The notes under the pieces are model-generated. The model was not told where the DNA came from. It saw nothing but the letters and a program-made list of their open reading frames with translations, and did not search any database. A stretch of 64,000 nucleotides of DNA, taken from positions 1,302,001 through 1,366,000 of the forward strand of contig OY761541.1 of assembly GCA_963664625.1 (NCBI GenBank), given 5' to 3'. Of this stretch, positions 56,762 to 64,000 are shown piece after piece. The position numbers and the translations under genes are program-made. Origin of the DNA: CBDCFV01 sp963664625 (GTDB lineage Bacteria > Chloroflexota > Dehalococcoidia > Lucifugimonadales > UBA3495). Within the stretch, counting starts at the first letter, position 1, and each line of letters starts with the position of its first letter.

Positions 56762-57967
56762 GTGCCAGCAAAAGTTCAAATAGATAACGTCTACAAAATA
56801 TTCGGCTCCTCTCCCGATAAGGGGCTAAAACTCGCAGAACAAGGAGCTTCCAGAGAAGACATCCTCAACGAGACCGGCAACGTGGTAGCAGTGGCCGATG
56901 CCTCCTTTAAGGTGAAACAGGGCGAGATCTTCATGGTCATGGGTCTATCCGGGTCGGGAAAGTCCACGCTCATCCGGTGCATTAACCGCTTGATTTCCCC
57001 TACCGCCGGGCAGGTCTTCGTGGACGGAGATGATGTCACTCTTGCCGACGGGCAGCAGTTAAGGGAAATCCGGCGCAACAAGATGGGCATGGTGTTCCAG
57101 CATTTCGCGCTGTTCCCTCACAAGACCGTCGCTGAAAACGTTCAGTACGGCTTGAAAGTGCAGGGCATCGGCGTTCAGGAACGGCAGGAAAAGGCCTTGG
57201 AGGCGTTGGAAGTAGTGGGGCTTGCAGGCTGGGGTGATTACTACCCGCACAATCTCAGCGGCGGTATGCAGCAACGCGTGGGGTTGGCCAGGGCGTTGGC
57301 TAAAGACCCGGAAATACTGTTGATGGACGAGGCTTTCAGCGCCCTGGACCCCCTCATACGGCGGGAGATGCAGGACGAGCTGATAGAGCTGCAACGCACG
57401 GTCCACAAGACCATAATTTTTATAACCCACGACTTGAGTGAAGCCTTGAAACTCGGCGACCACGTAGCCGTAATGAAGGATGGGCGCATTGTTCAAATAG
57501 GGTCGCCGCAGGACATCGTATCCGAGCCTGCGGACGATTACGTGGCCGCCTTCACTCAGGATGTAGACCGGGGCCGGGTGTTTACCATAGGCTCCATCAT
57601 GCAAGAAGTGGAGCCTCTGTTGGGACGGAAAGACACGGTGGAGACCGCATTGTCCCGAATGCGGTCCGACAACCTGGACGCTCTGCACGTAGTGGACGGG
57701 GACTCCAAGCCGGTGGGCATCGTCACTCGGCAGGACGCGGGCGCAGCGACCCGGGAAGGTGTTCGGGAACTGTCCAAGGTAATCACCACCGACTACCCTA
57801 CTACGTCAGCATCGGAAACCCTGGCCGAGGTATACGACCTTGCGGCCGCCGGGCTTCCCATCGCGGTCGTGGATGATGAAGGCTCCCTTGTAGGCGTAGT
57901 GAGCGCGGTGGACATGATTGCAAACCTTACACCCGATGAAAACATAGAACCGATTAACGTGATGTAG
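56762..57967 (+). CDS. proV: Glycine betaine/proline ABC transporter ATPase (ProV/OpuAA)
   Basis: This 401-residue ATPase has the QAT-family start (KVQIDNVYKIFGSSPDKGLK), Walker A MGLSGSGKSTLIRC, Q-loop VFQHFALFPHKTV, signature NLSGGMQQRVGLARAL, Walker B ILLMDEAFSALDP and the His switch FITHDLSEAL. Two CBS domains follow (~280-400; the region DAGAATREGVRELS to SLVGVVSAVDMIANLTPDE). CBS domains sense ionic strength or nucleotides in the OpuA group. The start is GTG 56762 with GGAG 7 nt upstream. proW follows after 75 nt. Confidence 0.95.
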   Translation: MPAKVQIDNVYKIFGSSPDKGLKLAEQGASREDILNETGNVVAVADASFKVKQGEIFMVMGLSGSGKSTLIRCINRLISPTAGQVFVDGDDVTLADGQQLREIRRNKMGMVFQHFALFPHKTVAENVQYGLKVQGIGVQERQEKALEALEVVGLAGWGDYYPHNLSGGMQQRVGLARALAKDPEILLMDEAFSALDPLIRREMQDELIELQRTVHKTIIFITHDLSEALKLGDHVAVMKDGRIVQIGSPQDIVSEPADDYVAAFTQDVDRGRVFTIGSIMQEVEPLLGRKDTVETALSRMRSDNLDALHVVDGDSKPVGIVTRQDAGAATREGVRELSKVITTDYPTTSASETLAEVYDLAAAGLPIAVVDDEGSLVGVVSAVDMIANLTPDENIEPINVM

Positions 57968-58042
57968 CAGGGGACGCTGCACAGGGCCTTGCGATGCAGC
58001 GAAAACGAACTTTCCACAAACTCCGCCGGACGGCGTTAAGGA

Positions 58043-59035
58043 GTGTGCGTTATCCCAAATCCATTTGATTACTACACCATTCCGCTTGAGCAGTGGATAG
58101 ACGATTTCGTTACGTGGGTGCGCCAGTACCGCAACGTGTTCGAAATGGTCATCAAAGACCCTGTTGACGTCGTATTGGACAGCATTCAATGGTTTCTGGT
58201 CTGGCTGCACCCGATAGCGTTTTTGATACTGCTGGGCTTCATATCTTGGCGCATTGCCGGGTGGCGTATAGCGGTGTTCAGTGTAGTCGCCATGACCTTC
58301 CTCGGATTCTTGAACTTGTGGACCCTTACGATGGAGACGCTGGCGACGGTGTTATGCGCGTTGGCCTTCTGCGCCGCAGTAGGACTGCCGTTGGGCATTA
58401 TTGCCGCCCGCAACGACACCTTCGAAGCGGCAATCCGTCCGGTGCTGGACATAATGCAGACCATCCCGACCTTCGTTTACTTGGTCCCGGTGGCGATGCT
58501 GATCGGCATCGGCGCCGTCCCCGGCGTTATCGCCACTATTGTGTTCGCCTTGCCGCCCGTCATCCGGCTGACCAACTTGGGAATCCGGCAGGTGCCTATG
58601 GACGTAGTAGAGGCGTCTTATGCCTTTGGCTCTACATCCTGGGAAACCCTCCGGGACGTGCAAGTCCCCTTGGCGATGCGCACTATCATGGCCGGTATGA
58701 ACCAAACGTTATTGTTGTCTTTGTCTATGGTGGTGATCGCTTCGATAATCGGCGCAGACGGGCTGGGCAGGCCGGTAAGGCAGGGTCTTAACAACCTGCA
58801 ACCGGGTTTGGCGGCCGTGGGCGGCGTCGGCATCGTCGTCTTGGCCATAGTCTTGGACCGTATTACCCAAGCTTTGGGACATGGAAACCCGGGAAGGAGA
58901 CAAGGCGCGCTGCTAAGGATTTTTTCGACCTTCTTCGGGTCCCGGCGGATACCGGACTCTTTGCCGGGCTCGCCATCCGGCAGCAATGCGCCATCCGAAG
59001 AAACAACCTCCCCTCGGGAAGAGGCCTCACGCTAG
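58043..59035 (+). CDS. proW: Glycine betaine/proline ABC transporter permease (ProW)
   Basis: This 330-residue permease starts PNPFDYYTIPLEQWIDDFVT, typical of ProW, and has about six helices with the coupling block DVVEASYAFGSTSWETLRDV and QVPLAMRTIMAGMNQTLLLS. The tail past GLAAVGGVGIVVLAIVLDRI is polar and Ser/Glu-rich. The start is unclear: the only in-frame conventional codon is GTG 58043, but the ribosome site AAGGAG (58038-58043) overlaps it, and ATC at 58052 lies at the ideal spacing. A stop codon directly upstream excludes earlier starts. It ends inside a hairpin ahead of the binding-protein gene. Confidence 0.9.
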   Translation: MCVIPNPFDYYTIPLEQWIDDFVTWVRQYRNVFEMVIKDPVDVVLDSIQWFLVWLHPIAFLILLGFISWRIAGWRIAVFSVVAMTFLGFLNLWTLTMETLATVLCALAFCAAVGLPLGIIAARNDTFEAAIRPVLDIMQTIPTFVYLVPVAMLIGIGAVPGVIATIVFALPPVIRLTNLGIRQVPMDVVEASYAFGSTSWETLRDVQVPLAMRTIMAGMNQTLLLSLSMVVIASIIGADGLGRPVRQGLNNLQPGLAAVGGVGIVVLAIVLDRITQALGHGNPGRRQGALLRIFSTFFGSRRIPDSLPGSPSGSNAPSEETTSPREEASR

Positions 59036-59040
59036 GCCTC
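59021..59040 (+). promoter_or_regulatory. Hairpin at the proW stop, possible attenuator
   Basis: GAGGCCT (59021-59027) and AGGCCTC (59034-59040) form a 7-bp stem with a 6-nt loop that includes the stop codon. Such hairpins in ABC operons often set different amounts of permease and binding protein. Confidence 0.5.
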
Positions 59041-59170
59041 TGAGGAGAAACCCTGTTGGAAGTCAGGAGGTGAATCTGTAAAATTACTCACCCCTGGGTA
59101 TGACGTAGTGGGGCGGATGTCCTCAACCCGGATCCAAACAAATCCTGCAAGAATAATTGAGAGGCTCAAC

Positions 59171-60463
59171 ATGCAACTGAAAACGTTTTTTAGGCCGGCG
59201 CTTCTGGCCAGCGCCGTCATGGTTCTTCTCGCGGTATTCGCCGCTTGCGCCACCGCCGCCGAGCCGCAGATCGTGGAAAAAGAGGTCATCGTAGAGAAGG
59301 AAGTCATTAAGGAAGTCCCGGTAGAGAAGCAGGTAGTGGTGGAAAGAGAGGTCCAGGTACCGGTAGAAAAGGAAGTCCCTGTTGAAATCGAGAGGATAAA
59401 AGAAGTGCCCGTCGAGGTTGAGAGGGTAGTAGAAGTAGAAAAAGAGGTCATCGTAGAAAAAGAGGTGGTCAAAGAGGTGCTCGTGGCTCCGCCGCCCTTG
59501 GCAATGCCCGGCGAGGGGGTAGAAGTCCAGCCGGCCCGCGCCAACTGGAACACTGGCTACTTCCAGGAAGCCCTGTACAGCTTGGCCTTGGAGGAATTGG
59601 GCTACGAAGTTCAGGGCCACCAGGAATTGGACAACGCCATCTTCTACTTGGCCGTAGCCGAGGGGGACGTGCACTTCTGGGCCAATGCTTGGTTCCCGCT
59701 GCACGACCAGTTCGAGGAGACTTGGTCCCAGGGAGCCGAGATCGCCGGGACCGTGATCCAGAGCGGGGGGATGCAGGGCTACTTGGTGGACAAGGCTTCG
59801 GTCGAAAAATTCGGCATCACGACGTTGGCGGACTTCGCCAAACCGGAAGTTAAAGAGGCCTTCGACCACGACGGCGACGGCAAGGCGGACCTCTATGGCT
59901 GCGCCGACGGCTGGGGTTGCAACAAGGTCATTGAGCACCAGATCCCGGCGTTCGAGCTGTCCGACGACATCAACCATAACACCGCCGCTTACAACGCCAT
60001 GTTTGCCGACGTGAAGTCCCGATACGAAAACGGTGAGTCCGTCCTTTATTACACTTGGGCCCCCAACTCCACCCTTACGAAGGGGTTCGGCTTGGTTCCC
60101 GGCTCCGACGTAATCTGGATCGAGGTGCCCAGCTTCGCTCATCCGGCCATAACCGACGAGTCCAACGTGATGATTCCCGGCGTCGACGGGTGTGTGGGCG
60201 ACAACGACCCATGCTTCATGGGTTTCGCAGCCAATGATATCCAGGTTGTAGCCAACAGCGAATTCCTGGAAGAGAACCCCGCTGCGGCGAAGCTCTTCGA
60301 GGTAATGCACCTCTCGCTGGCAGACGTGCTGGCCCAGAACAATCGCATGGCAGCCGGCGAGGACTCCCAGGAGGACATCGACAAGCACGCCAGGGAGTGG
60401 GCCGCAATTAACGCGGATGTGTGGAACAGTTGGCTGGACCAGGCAAGAAGGGCCGCCAAGTAA
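59171..60463 (+). CDS. proX: Glycine-betaine-binding lipoprotein with charged repeat linker (ProX-like, copy 1)
   Basis: This 430-residue lipoprotein has a signal with lipobox (LLAVFAAC), a ~75-residue linker of VEKEVIVEKEV-type repeats and a betaine-binding domain (ARANWNTGYFQEALYSLALE, FWANAWFPLHDQFEETWSQG, DLYGCADGWGCNKVIEHQ). The aromatic residues of FWANAWFP and WNTGYFQ are candidates for the box that binds the quaternary ammonium group. The segment DHDGDGKADLYGC looks like a calcium loop. The repetitive linker may span the cell envelope. The ATG has GAGAGG 6 nt upstream. It is the third gene of proVWX; copy 2 is at 62124. Confidence 0.92.
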   Translation: MQLKTFFRPALLASAVMVLLAVFAACATAAEPQIVEKEVIVEKEVIKEVPVEKQVVVEREVQVPVEKEVPVEIERIKEVPVEVERVVEVEKEVIVEKEVVKEVLVAPPPLAMPGEGVEVQPARANWNTGYFQEALYSLALEELGYEVQGHQELDNAIFYLAVAEGDVHFWANAWFPLHDQFEETWSQGAEIAGTVIQSGGMQGYLVDKASVEKFGITTLADFAKPEVKEAFDHDGDGKADLYGCADGWGCNKVIEHQIPAFELSDDINHNTAAYNAMFADVKSRYENGESVLYYTWAPNSTLTKGFGLVPGSDVIWIEVPSFAHPAITDESNVMIPGVDGCVGDNDPCFMGFAANDIQVVANSEFLEENPAAAKLFEVMHLSLADVLAQNNRMAAGEDSQEDIDKHAREWAAINADVWNSWLDQARRAAK

Positions 60464-60499
60464 GCTCAACCAACGCCCGGTTTAGAATAGGGTATTAGA

Positions 60500-60964
60500 A
60501 TGGCAACAGAACCCGACACAACAGACCGAACGCTGGGCTATCTGGAAGGCCGCATCACCGAACAGGCGGCGGCCATACAAGATGTGCGGCAGGACTTGGC
60601 CGGTATCAGACAGGAAGTCAACACCGGCTTTCAGGAGGGCCGCCAGGAACTCAAAGACGGCCTTCAGGAGGGCCGGCAGGAACTCAAGGACGGCCTTCAG
60701 GAACTCCGCCAGGAAATGAAGGACGGCTTTCAGGAACTCCGCCAGGAAATGAAAGACGAAGTCCAGGCAGTCCGCCAGGAAATGAAGGACGGCTTTCAGG
60801 AACTCCGCCAGGAAATGAAGGACGGCTTTCAGGAACTCCGCCAGGAAACGAGGGATGTGCTTCAGGAAGTAAACCGCCGGATTGACCGCATGTATCTGGC
60901 AACCTGGGCTATCGGCGGAGGCATAATAGCATCCTTGGTGGTGCTGATAGTCCGGAGCGGGTGA
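60500..60964 (+). CDS. Membrane-anchored protein of seven 11-residue coiled-coil repeats
   Basis: Residues ~43-119 of this 154-residue protein are seven 11-residue units (GFQELRQEMKD-like), encoded by 33-bp DNA repeats at 60626-60856. An 11-residue period fits a right-handed coiled coil. The C-terminal helix (MYLATWAIGGGIIASLVVLI) anchors it. Family not named; it resembles the coiled-coil/TM pair at 19367 and 21900 only in architecture. It follows proX by 36 nt and ends before a terminator, so it may belong to the proVWX transcript. Confidence 0.7.
   Translation: MATEPDTTDRTLGYLEGRITEQAAAIQDVRQDLAGIRQEVNTGFQEGRQELKDGLQEGRQELKDGLQELRQEMKDGFQELRQEMKDEVQAVRQEMKDGFQELRQEMKDGFQELRQETRDVLQEVNRRIDRMYLATWAIGGGIIASLVVLIVRSG
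60626..60856 (+). repeat. 33-bp tandem repeat (7 units) in the coiled-coil gene
   Basis: Units begin GGCTTTCAGGA or a close variant; each codes 11 residues. The 4th, 6th and 7th units are nearly identical (GGCTTTCAGGAACTCCGCCA). Confidence 0.85.
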
Positions 60965-61022
60965 GAACAGCATGACAGGGGACGGATCACCGTCCCTTGC
61001 CGGAGCAATATCCATACGCAAC

Positions 61023-61060
61023 AGGAGGGGCGGGGAATTCCCGGCCCCTCCTTATAATTT
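61023..61060 (+). terminator. Intrinsic-type terminator
   Basis: AGGAGGGGC (61023-61031) and GCCCCTCCT (61044-61052) form a stem, with the inner GGGAATTCCC extending it; TATAATTT follows. It would end the proVWX-coiled-coil transcript. Confidence 0.7.
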
Positions 61061-61082
61061 GCGCTTCACCCTTCAGCATAAC

Positions 61083-61140
61083 GGGCGGCCACAAGAGCCG
61101 CCCCTACACACCGTAGGGGCAACCCTCGTGGTTGCCCTTT
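61083..61140. repeat. Compound palindromic repeat (dispersed-repeat type)
   Basis: GGGCGGC/GCCGCCC, then CCCCTAC/GTAGGGG and GGGCAACC/GGTTGCCC stems are chained in 58 nt. The style is like repeats found between genes in many bacteria. It lies 5' of the methyltransferase gene. Confidence 0.6.
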
Positions 61141-61157
61141 AAGGAGATCAATCCTTT

Positions 61158-61991
61158 ATGACCAGTAGAGACGTAGAATCCATAGTTTCCAGTACGCAGG
61201 CTTACTACGACGGCCCGGCCGATGAGATATACCGCACCATCTGGGGAGACAACGTCCACTTGGGCGTCCCTTGCAGCGAAGAGTGTCCTCATCCGGAGGC
61301 CATGGAACACACCAACGAAATCATGGCCCAAGCCGTGTCTTTGGGACCCGAAGTACGGGTACTGGACCTGGGGTGCGGCTATGGCTCCACCGCTCGATAC
61401 CTGGCGGCGAATTACGGTTGCGCAGTGACCGGCACCAACATCAGCGAAAGGGAACTGGAGTTGGCGCGGGAGCGGAGCAGCGAGGCTGGCCTGGACCACT
61501 TGCTGTCCTTTGAGTACGAGGACTTCCATAGCCTCCAGTACCCCGGTGATTCCTATGATGTTGTCTGGAGCCAGGAGGCGTTTCTCCACGCGGTGGACAA
61601 GACCGCCGTGCTGTCCGAATGCAAACGGGTATTGAAACCGGACGGTTCCCTTATCTTCACCGACATCCTGGTGCGGCGCGGAACACCGGAGGAAGACCGG
61701 GAAAGAATTTACGACAGGGTCAAGTCCCCGGATATGTGGGACTTGGAAGACTACACCAATGCGCTGGCCAGCTTGGACCTCCCGGTCAGCAGAATTGAGG
61801 ACTGGTCCCAGCACGTCGCCCGCTCTTACGGATGGGTGCGGGACCGGCTACGGGAGAACCGTGAGGCCCTTTTATCCCGGATCGACGCCGAGACCATCGA
61901 CCGCACGGTCGAGGCCTTGACTTTTTGGGTAGACTCGGCCAATGCCGGCAAGATTGGCTGGGCGTTGTTCGTAGCGCAAAAACCGGCATAA
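61158..61991 (+). CDS. Sarcosine/dimethylglycine-type N-methyltransferase
   Basis: This 277-residue SAM enzyme has YYDGPADEIYRTIWGDNVHL at the N-terminus, which resembles the YY...FY..IWGG..IH block of sarcosine/dimethylglycine N-methyltransferases. SAM motif I is VRVLDLGCGYGSTARYLAAN, followed by VTGTNISERELELARER, and a C-terminal helical part follows. These enzymes make betaine from glycine by three methylations. Glycine- or cyanide-type alternatives cannot be excluded. Its place between two betaine-binding genes supports the betaine idea. The ATG follows GGAG by about 12 nt. Confidence 0.7.
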   Translation: MTSRDVESIVSSTQAYYDGPADEIYRTIWGDNVHLGVPCSEECPHPEAMEHTNEIMAQAVSLGPEVRVLDLGCGYGSTARYLAANYGCAVTGTNISERELELARERSSEAGLDHLLSFEYEDFHSLQYPGDSYDVVWSQEAFLHAVDKTAVLSECKRVLKPDGSLIFTDILVRRGTPEEDRERIYDRVKSPDMWDLEDYTNALASLDLPVSRIEDWSQHVARSYGWVRDRLRENREALLSRIDAETIDRTVEALTFWVDSANAGKIGWALFVAQKPA

Positions 61992-62123
61992 CTGCGTCGC
62001 GCCCATACGTACTTACAATGTAGCGGCATATTAACATGTAAAGGAACTTCATCTCTCTAACACAAACGGGTGAGATGGCGGCATACCATTGACCTGCGAG
62101 AATACTGTTACAGGAGGCTAAAG

Positions 62124-63497
62124 ATGCCATCGAAAAGGTTCTTGCGGCCAGTGTTTGCCGTCTGTGTTCTACTGTCGTTGCTGCTGGTTTTCACTGCCTG
62201 CGCCTCTGCCGCTCCCGAACCGCGGATTGTGGAAAAAGAGGTGATCAAAGAGGTGCCGGTTATCGAGCAAGTGATTGTAGAGAAACAGGTGCCGGTGGAA
62301 GTCGAGGTAGAAAAAGAGGTGATCAAAGAGGTGCCGGTCGAGGTAGAGAAGATAGTAGAAGTGCCCGTTGAGGTGCCTGTAGAAGTCATAGTAGAAAAAG
62401 AGGTGGTCAAGGAAGTCATAGTTGAAGTTCCCAAAGAGGTCATCGTAGAAAAAGAGGTCATCAAGGAAGTTATTGTTGAGGTGCCAGTAGAAGTCCCGGT
62501 AGACAAAGAAGACGTGGTAGACCACGGCAACATAGCCTTGCCCGGGCTGGGTGTCGCGGTAAGGCCCGGGCGGGCCACTTGGAATACAGGCTATTTCCAG
62601 GAAGCACTTTACAGCCTGGCCCTGGAGCAGTTGGGCTACGACGTCCAGGACCATCAGGAACTGGACAACGCGTTGTTCTACGAATCGGTCGCCCACGGAG
62701 ACTTGCATTTCTGGGCCAACGGATGGTTCCCGTCGCATAACCAGTTTGAAGACCTGTGGTCCCAAGGAGCCGAGGTAGCCGGCACCGTGATCAAACGCGG
62801 CGGTATGCAGGGCTACTTGGTAGACAGGGGATCTATTGAAAAATTCGCCATCATGACCCTGGCCGACTTCGCCAAGACCGAGGTCAAAGCCGCCTTCGAC
62901 CACAATAGCGACGGCAAGGCCGACCTTTACGGCTGCACCGACGGCTGGGGTTGCAACAAGGTCATCGAGCACCAGATCGAGGCTTTCGGCCTTTCAGACC
63001 ACATCAATCACAACACCGGCCAGTATGACACCATGTTCGCCGAAGTAAAGCGGCGTCACGCCAACGGAGAATCTGTGCTGTACTACGCCTCGACCCCCGG
63101 CGTCACTCTCACCGAGCGTTTCGGCTTGGTCCCCGGGAGCGACGTTACATGGATCGAGGTGCCCAGCTTTGCCCATCCGGTGATTACTCAAGAGTGGATG
63201 GTCAAGATTTATGGTGTTGAAGGGTGCGTACGCTTCCACGATCCTTGCTTCCTGGGGTTCCCGGCCAACGACATTCAGGTTGTGGCAAACAGCAAGTTCC
63301 TGTCCAACAACCCCGCGGCCAAACGCCTGTTCGAAGTAATGAACCTGCCGCTTGAAGACGTGCTGGCCCAGAATATCCGAATGGAAACCGGCGAGAACTC
63401 GCAGGAGGACATCGACAACCACGCCAAGGAGTGGGCGGCAACCAATGAACAGGTGTGGAATAGCTGGCTTAACCAAGCCAGAAGCGCCGTCCACTAG
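62124..63497 (+). CDS. Glycine-betaine-binding lipoprotein with charged repeat linker (ProX-like, copy 2)
   Basis: This 457-residue paralogue of the gene at 59171 has a lipobox (LLLVFTAC), a longer linker (~100 residues of VEKEVIKEVPVEVEKIVEV type) and a close binding domain (ATWNTGYFQEALYSLALEQL, FWANGWFPSHNQFEDLWSQG, DLYGCTDGWGCNKVIEHQIE). The DHNSDGKADLYGC loop has lost one of the acidic residues of copy 1, and FWANAW became FWANGW. The ATG has AGGAGG 6 nt upstream. No second permease or ATPase is adjacent, so it may feed the proVW transporter with another ligand range, or act as an alternative receptor. Confidence 0.92.
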   Translation: MPSKRFLRPVFAVCVLLSLLLVFTACASAAPEPRIVEKEVIKEVPVIEQVIVEKQVPVEVEVEKEVIKEVPVEVEKIVEVPVEVPVEVIVEKEVVKEVIVEVPKEVIVEKEVIKEVIVEVPVEVPVDKEDVVDHGNIALPGLGVAVRPGRATWNTGYFQEALYSLALEQLGYDVQDHQELDNALFYESVAHGDLHFWANGWFPSHNQFEDLWSQGAEVAGTVIKRGGMQGYLVDRGSIEKFAIMTLADFAKTEVKAAFDHNSDGKADLYGCTDGWGCNKVIEHQIEAFGLSDHINHNTGQYDTMFAEVKRRHANGESVLYYASTPGVTLTERFGLVPGSDVTWIEVPSFAHPVITQEWMVKIYGVEGCVRFHDPCFLGFPANDIQVVANSKFLSNNPAAKRLFEVMNLPLEDVLAQNIRMETGENSQEDIDNHAKEWAATNEQVWNSWLNQARSAVH

Positions 63498-63516
63498 GCT
63501 ACAGGACGACGCTATC

Positions 63517-63553
63517 CGCACACACCGGGGATTCTCGGTCCCGGTGTGTGCGG
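63517..63553. terminator. Perfect 13-bp stem between convergent genes
   Basis: CCGCACACACCGG (63517-63529) pairs with CCGGTGTGTGCGG (63541-63553), loop 11 nt. It has no T-run, so it may act as a two-way pause or terminator. Confidence 0.55.
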
Positions 63554-63566
63554 ACGAGATGAGATG

Positions 63567-64000
63567 CTACCGATGACCCTCTTCATGCCTGTGACCGTGG
63601 GCATGTTCGTGGCCGCCGCCGTGGTGACCGTCGTGTCCTTCGGCAACGAGAGCTTGACGGGGCAGCCGAACGAACAGCAGGATAACCACGCCCAAGACGT
63701 ATAACGCAGCCGTGTAGTAGAACAGGTTATCGGTATTCATGGAGTACAGCCATCCCGCAATGATCGGCGATGCGGCGCTGAAAACGAACCGCGATGTGGA
63801 AACCAAGCCCAGAGTGGTTGCCGCCGTTCCTTCCCGAACTATGTCCATCGCCGCGGCGGTCAGGATTGGCTGGTCGCTGAACAGGAAAAGGCCCAGGGCG
63901 GCCAGCAACACGGTCATTATCACCAAGCTGTCTCCGAAGGGCGCCATCAGCAAGGTAACGATCGCCAGGAAGACCATGCCGGGCACCAGAACCAGCTTTC
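63567..64000 (-). CDS. MFS transporter, C-terminal half, with His-rich tail; 5' end off the right edge
   Basis: The frame is open through the edge with no start required in the window. Three to four helices are seen (VFLAIVTLLMAPF, VIMTVLLAALGLFLFSDQPI, TLGLVSTSRFVFSAASPIIA, YYTAALYVLGVVILLFVRLP). The end is a His/Gly/Glu tail, HDGHHGGGHEHAHGHRHEEG, which suggests metal binding. MFS type is inferred from the helix pattern; the substrate is unknown. Confidence 0.75.
   Translation of the reverse strand, partial: KLVLVPGMVFLAIVTLLMAPFGDSLVIMTVLLAALGLFLFSDQPILTAAAMDIVREGTAATTLGLVSTSRFVFSAASPIIAGWLYSMNTDNLFYYTAALYVLGVVILLFVRLPRQALVAEGHDGHHGGGHEHAHGHRHEEGHR

Noticed and set aside
1..64000. tRNA, rRNA or CRISPR features
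   Set aside because: I looked for GTTCGAATC-type T-arms, rRNA blocks and evenly spaced direct repeats with unique spacers and found none. Short or unusual tRNAs could still be missed by eye.

Overview
The window is a GC-rich bacterial chromosome segment. It probably comes from a member of the Chloroflexota, perhaps near the SAR202/Dehalococcoidia group. That placement is an inference from four features: two betaine-binding lipoproteins with long VEKEV-type charged linkers, luciferase-like flavin monooxygenases beside a glycine/betaine-reductase-like pair, a secreted protein of a type I associate with Chloroflexota, and many dispersed palindromic repeats. No rRNA, tRNA or CRISPR array was seen.

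Layout. (1) 1-4.8 kb, minus strand: a cut hot-dog dehydratase, a sodium:solute symporter, a GT4 glycosyltransferase and a DedA-type membrane protein. (2) 4.9-12.3 kb, accessory: a VOC protein, two PaREP1/HEPN-like paralogues bracketing an McrBC restriction system, an IS110 element and a lone BrnA-like antitoxin. (3) 12.5-17.5 kb, minus strand: a histidine kinase/response regulator pair, a secreted protein, a small membrane protein and an ammonium transporter. (4) 17.5-18.7 kb: a gene-free stretch rich in hairpins. (5) 18.7-22.5 kb: small membrane and coiled-coil proteins around an unrecognised three-gene operon bracketed by a direct duplication. (6) 22.6-40.8 kb: an MmeI-like restriction-modification enzyme, an SDR dehydrogenase, a PIN toxin module, an AddAB-like helicase-nuclease pair, then a methyltransferase, a GxxExxY protein and an Eco57I-like restriction-modification enzyme separated by copies of one ~90-bp repeat, and a YgjP-like metallopeptidase. 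(7) 40.8-43.1 kb: a SulP transporter and a dead solute-binding-protein fragment. (8) 43.1-49.0 kb, minus strand: STAS, receiver-PP2C, RsbW-like kinase, periplasmic binding protein and histidine kinase. The last four genes overlap by 4 nt. (9) 49.5-54.6 kb, plus strand: a GrdE-like proprotein, a GrdB-like protein with an in-frame UGA and a SECIS-like hairpin, and two flavin monooxygenases. (10) 54.6-56.5 kb: a HigBA module and an anchored beta-propeller. (11) 56.7-63.5 kb: a glycine-betaine ABC transporter, a coiled-coil protein, a sarcosine/dimethylglycine-type N-methyltransferase and a second betaine-binding lipoprotein. The window ends in a cut MFS transporter.

Three themes stand out. Methylated-amine metabolism: betaine uptake, a possible betaine-forming methyltransferase and a reductase-like selenoprotein lie within 14 kb. 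Ligand sensing: the SBP-kinase-phosphatase-RsbW-STAS operon reads as a periplasmic ligand sensor driving a partner switch. Genome plasticity: three restriction systems, three toxin/antitoxin-type loci, an IS and three repeat families make the 5-40 kb part a defence-rich mosaic, and repeat copies have entered reading frames in at least three places.
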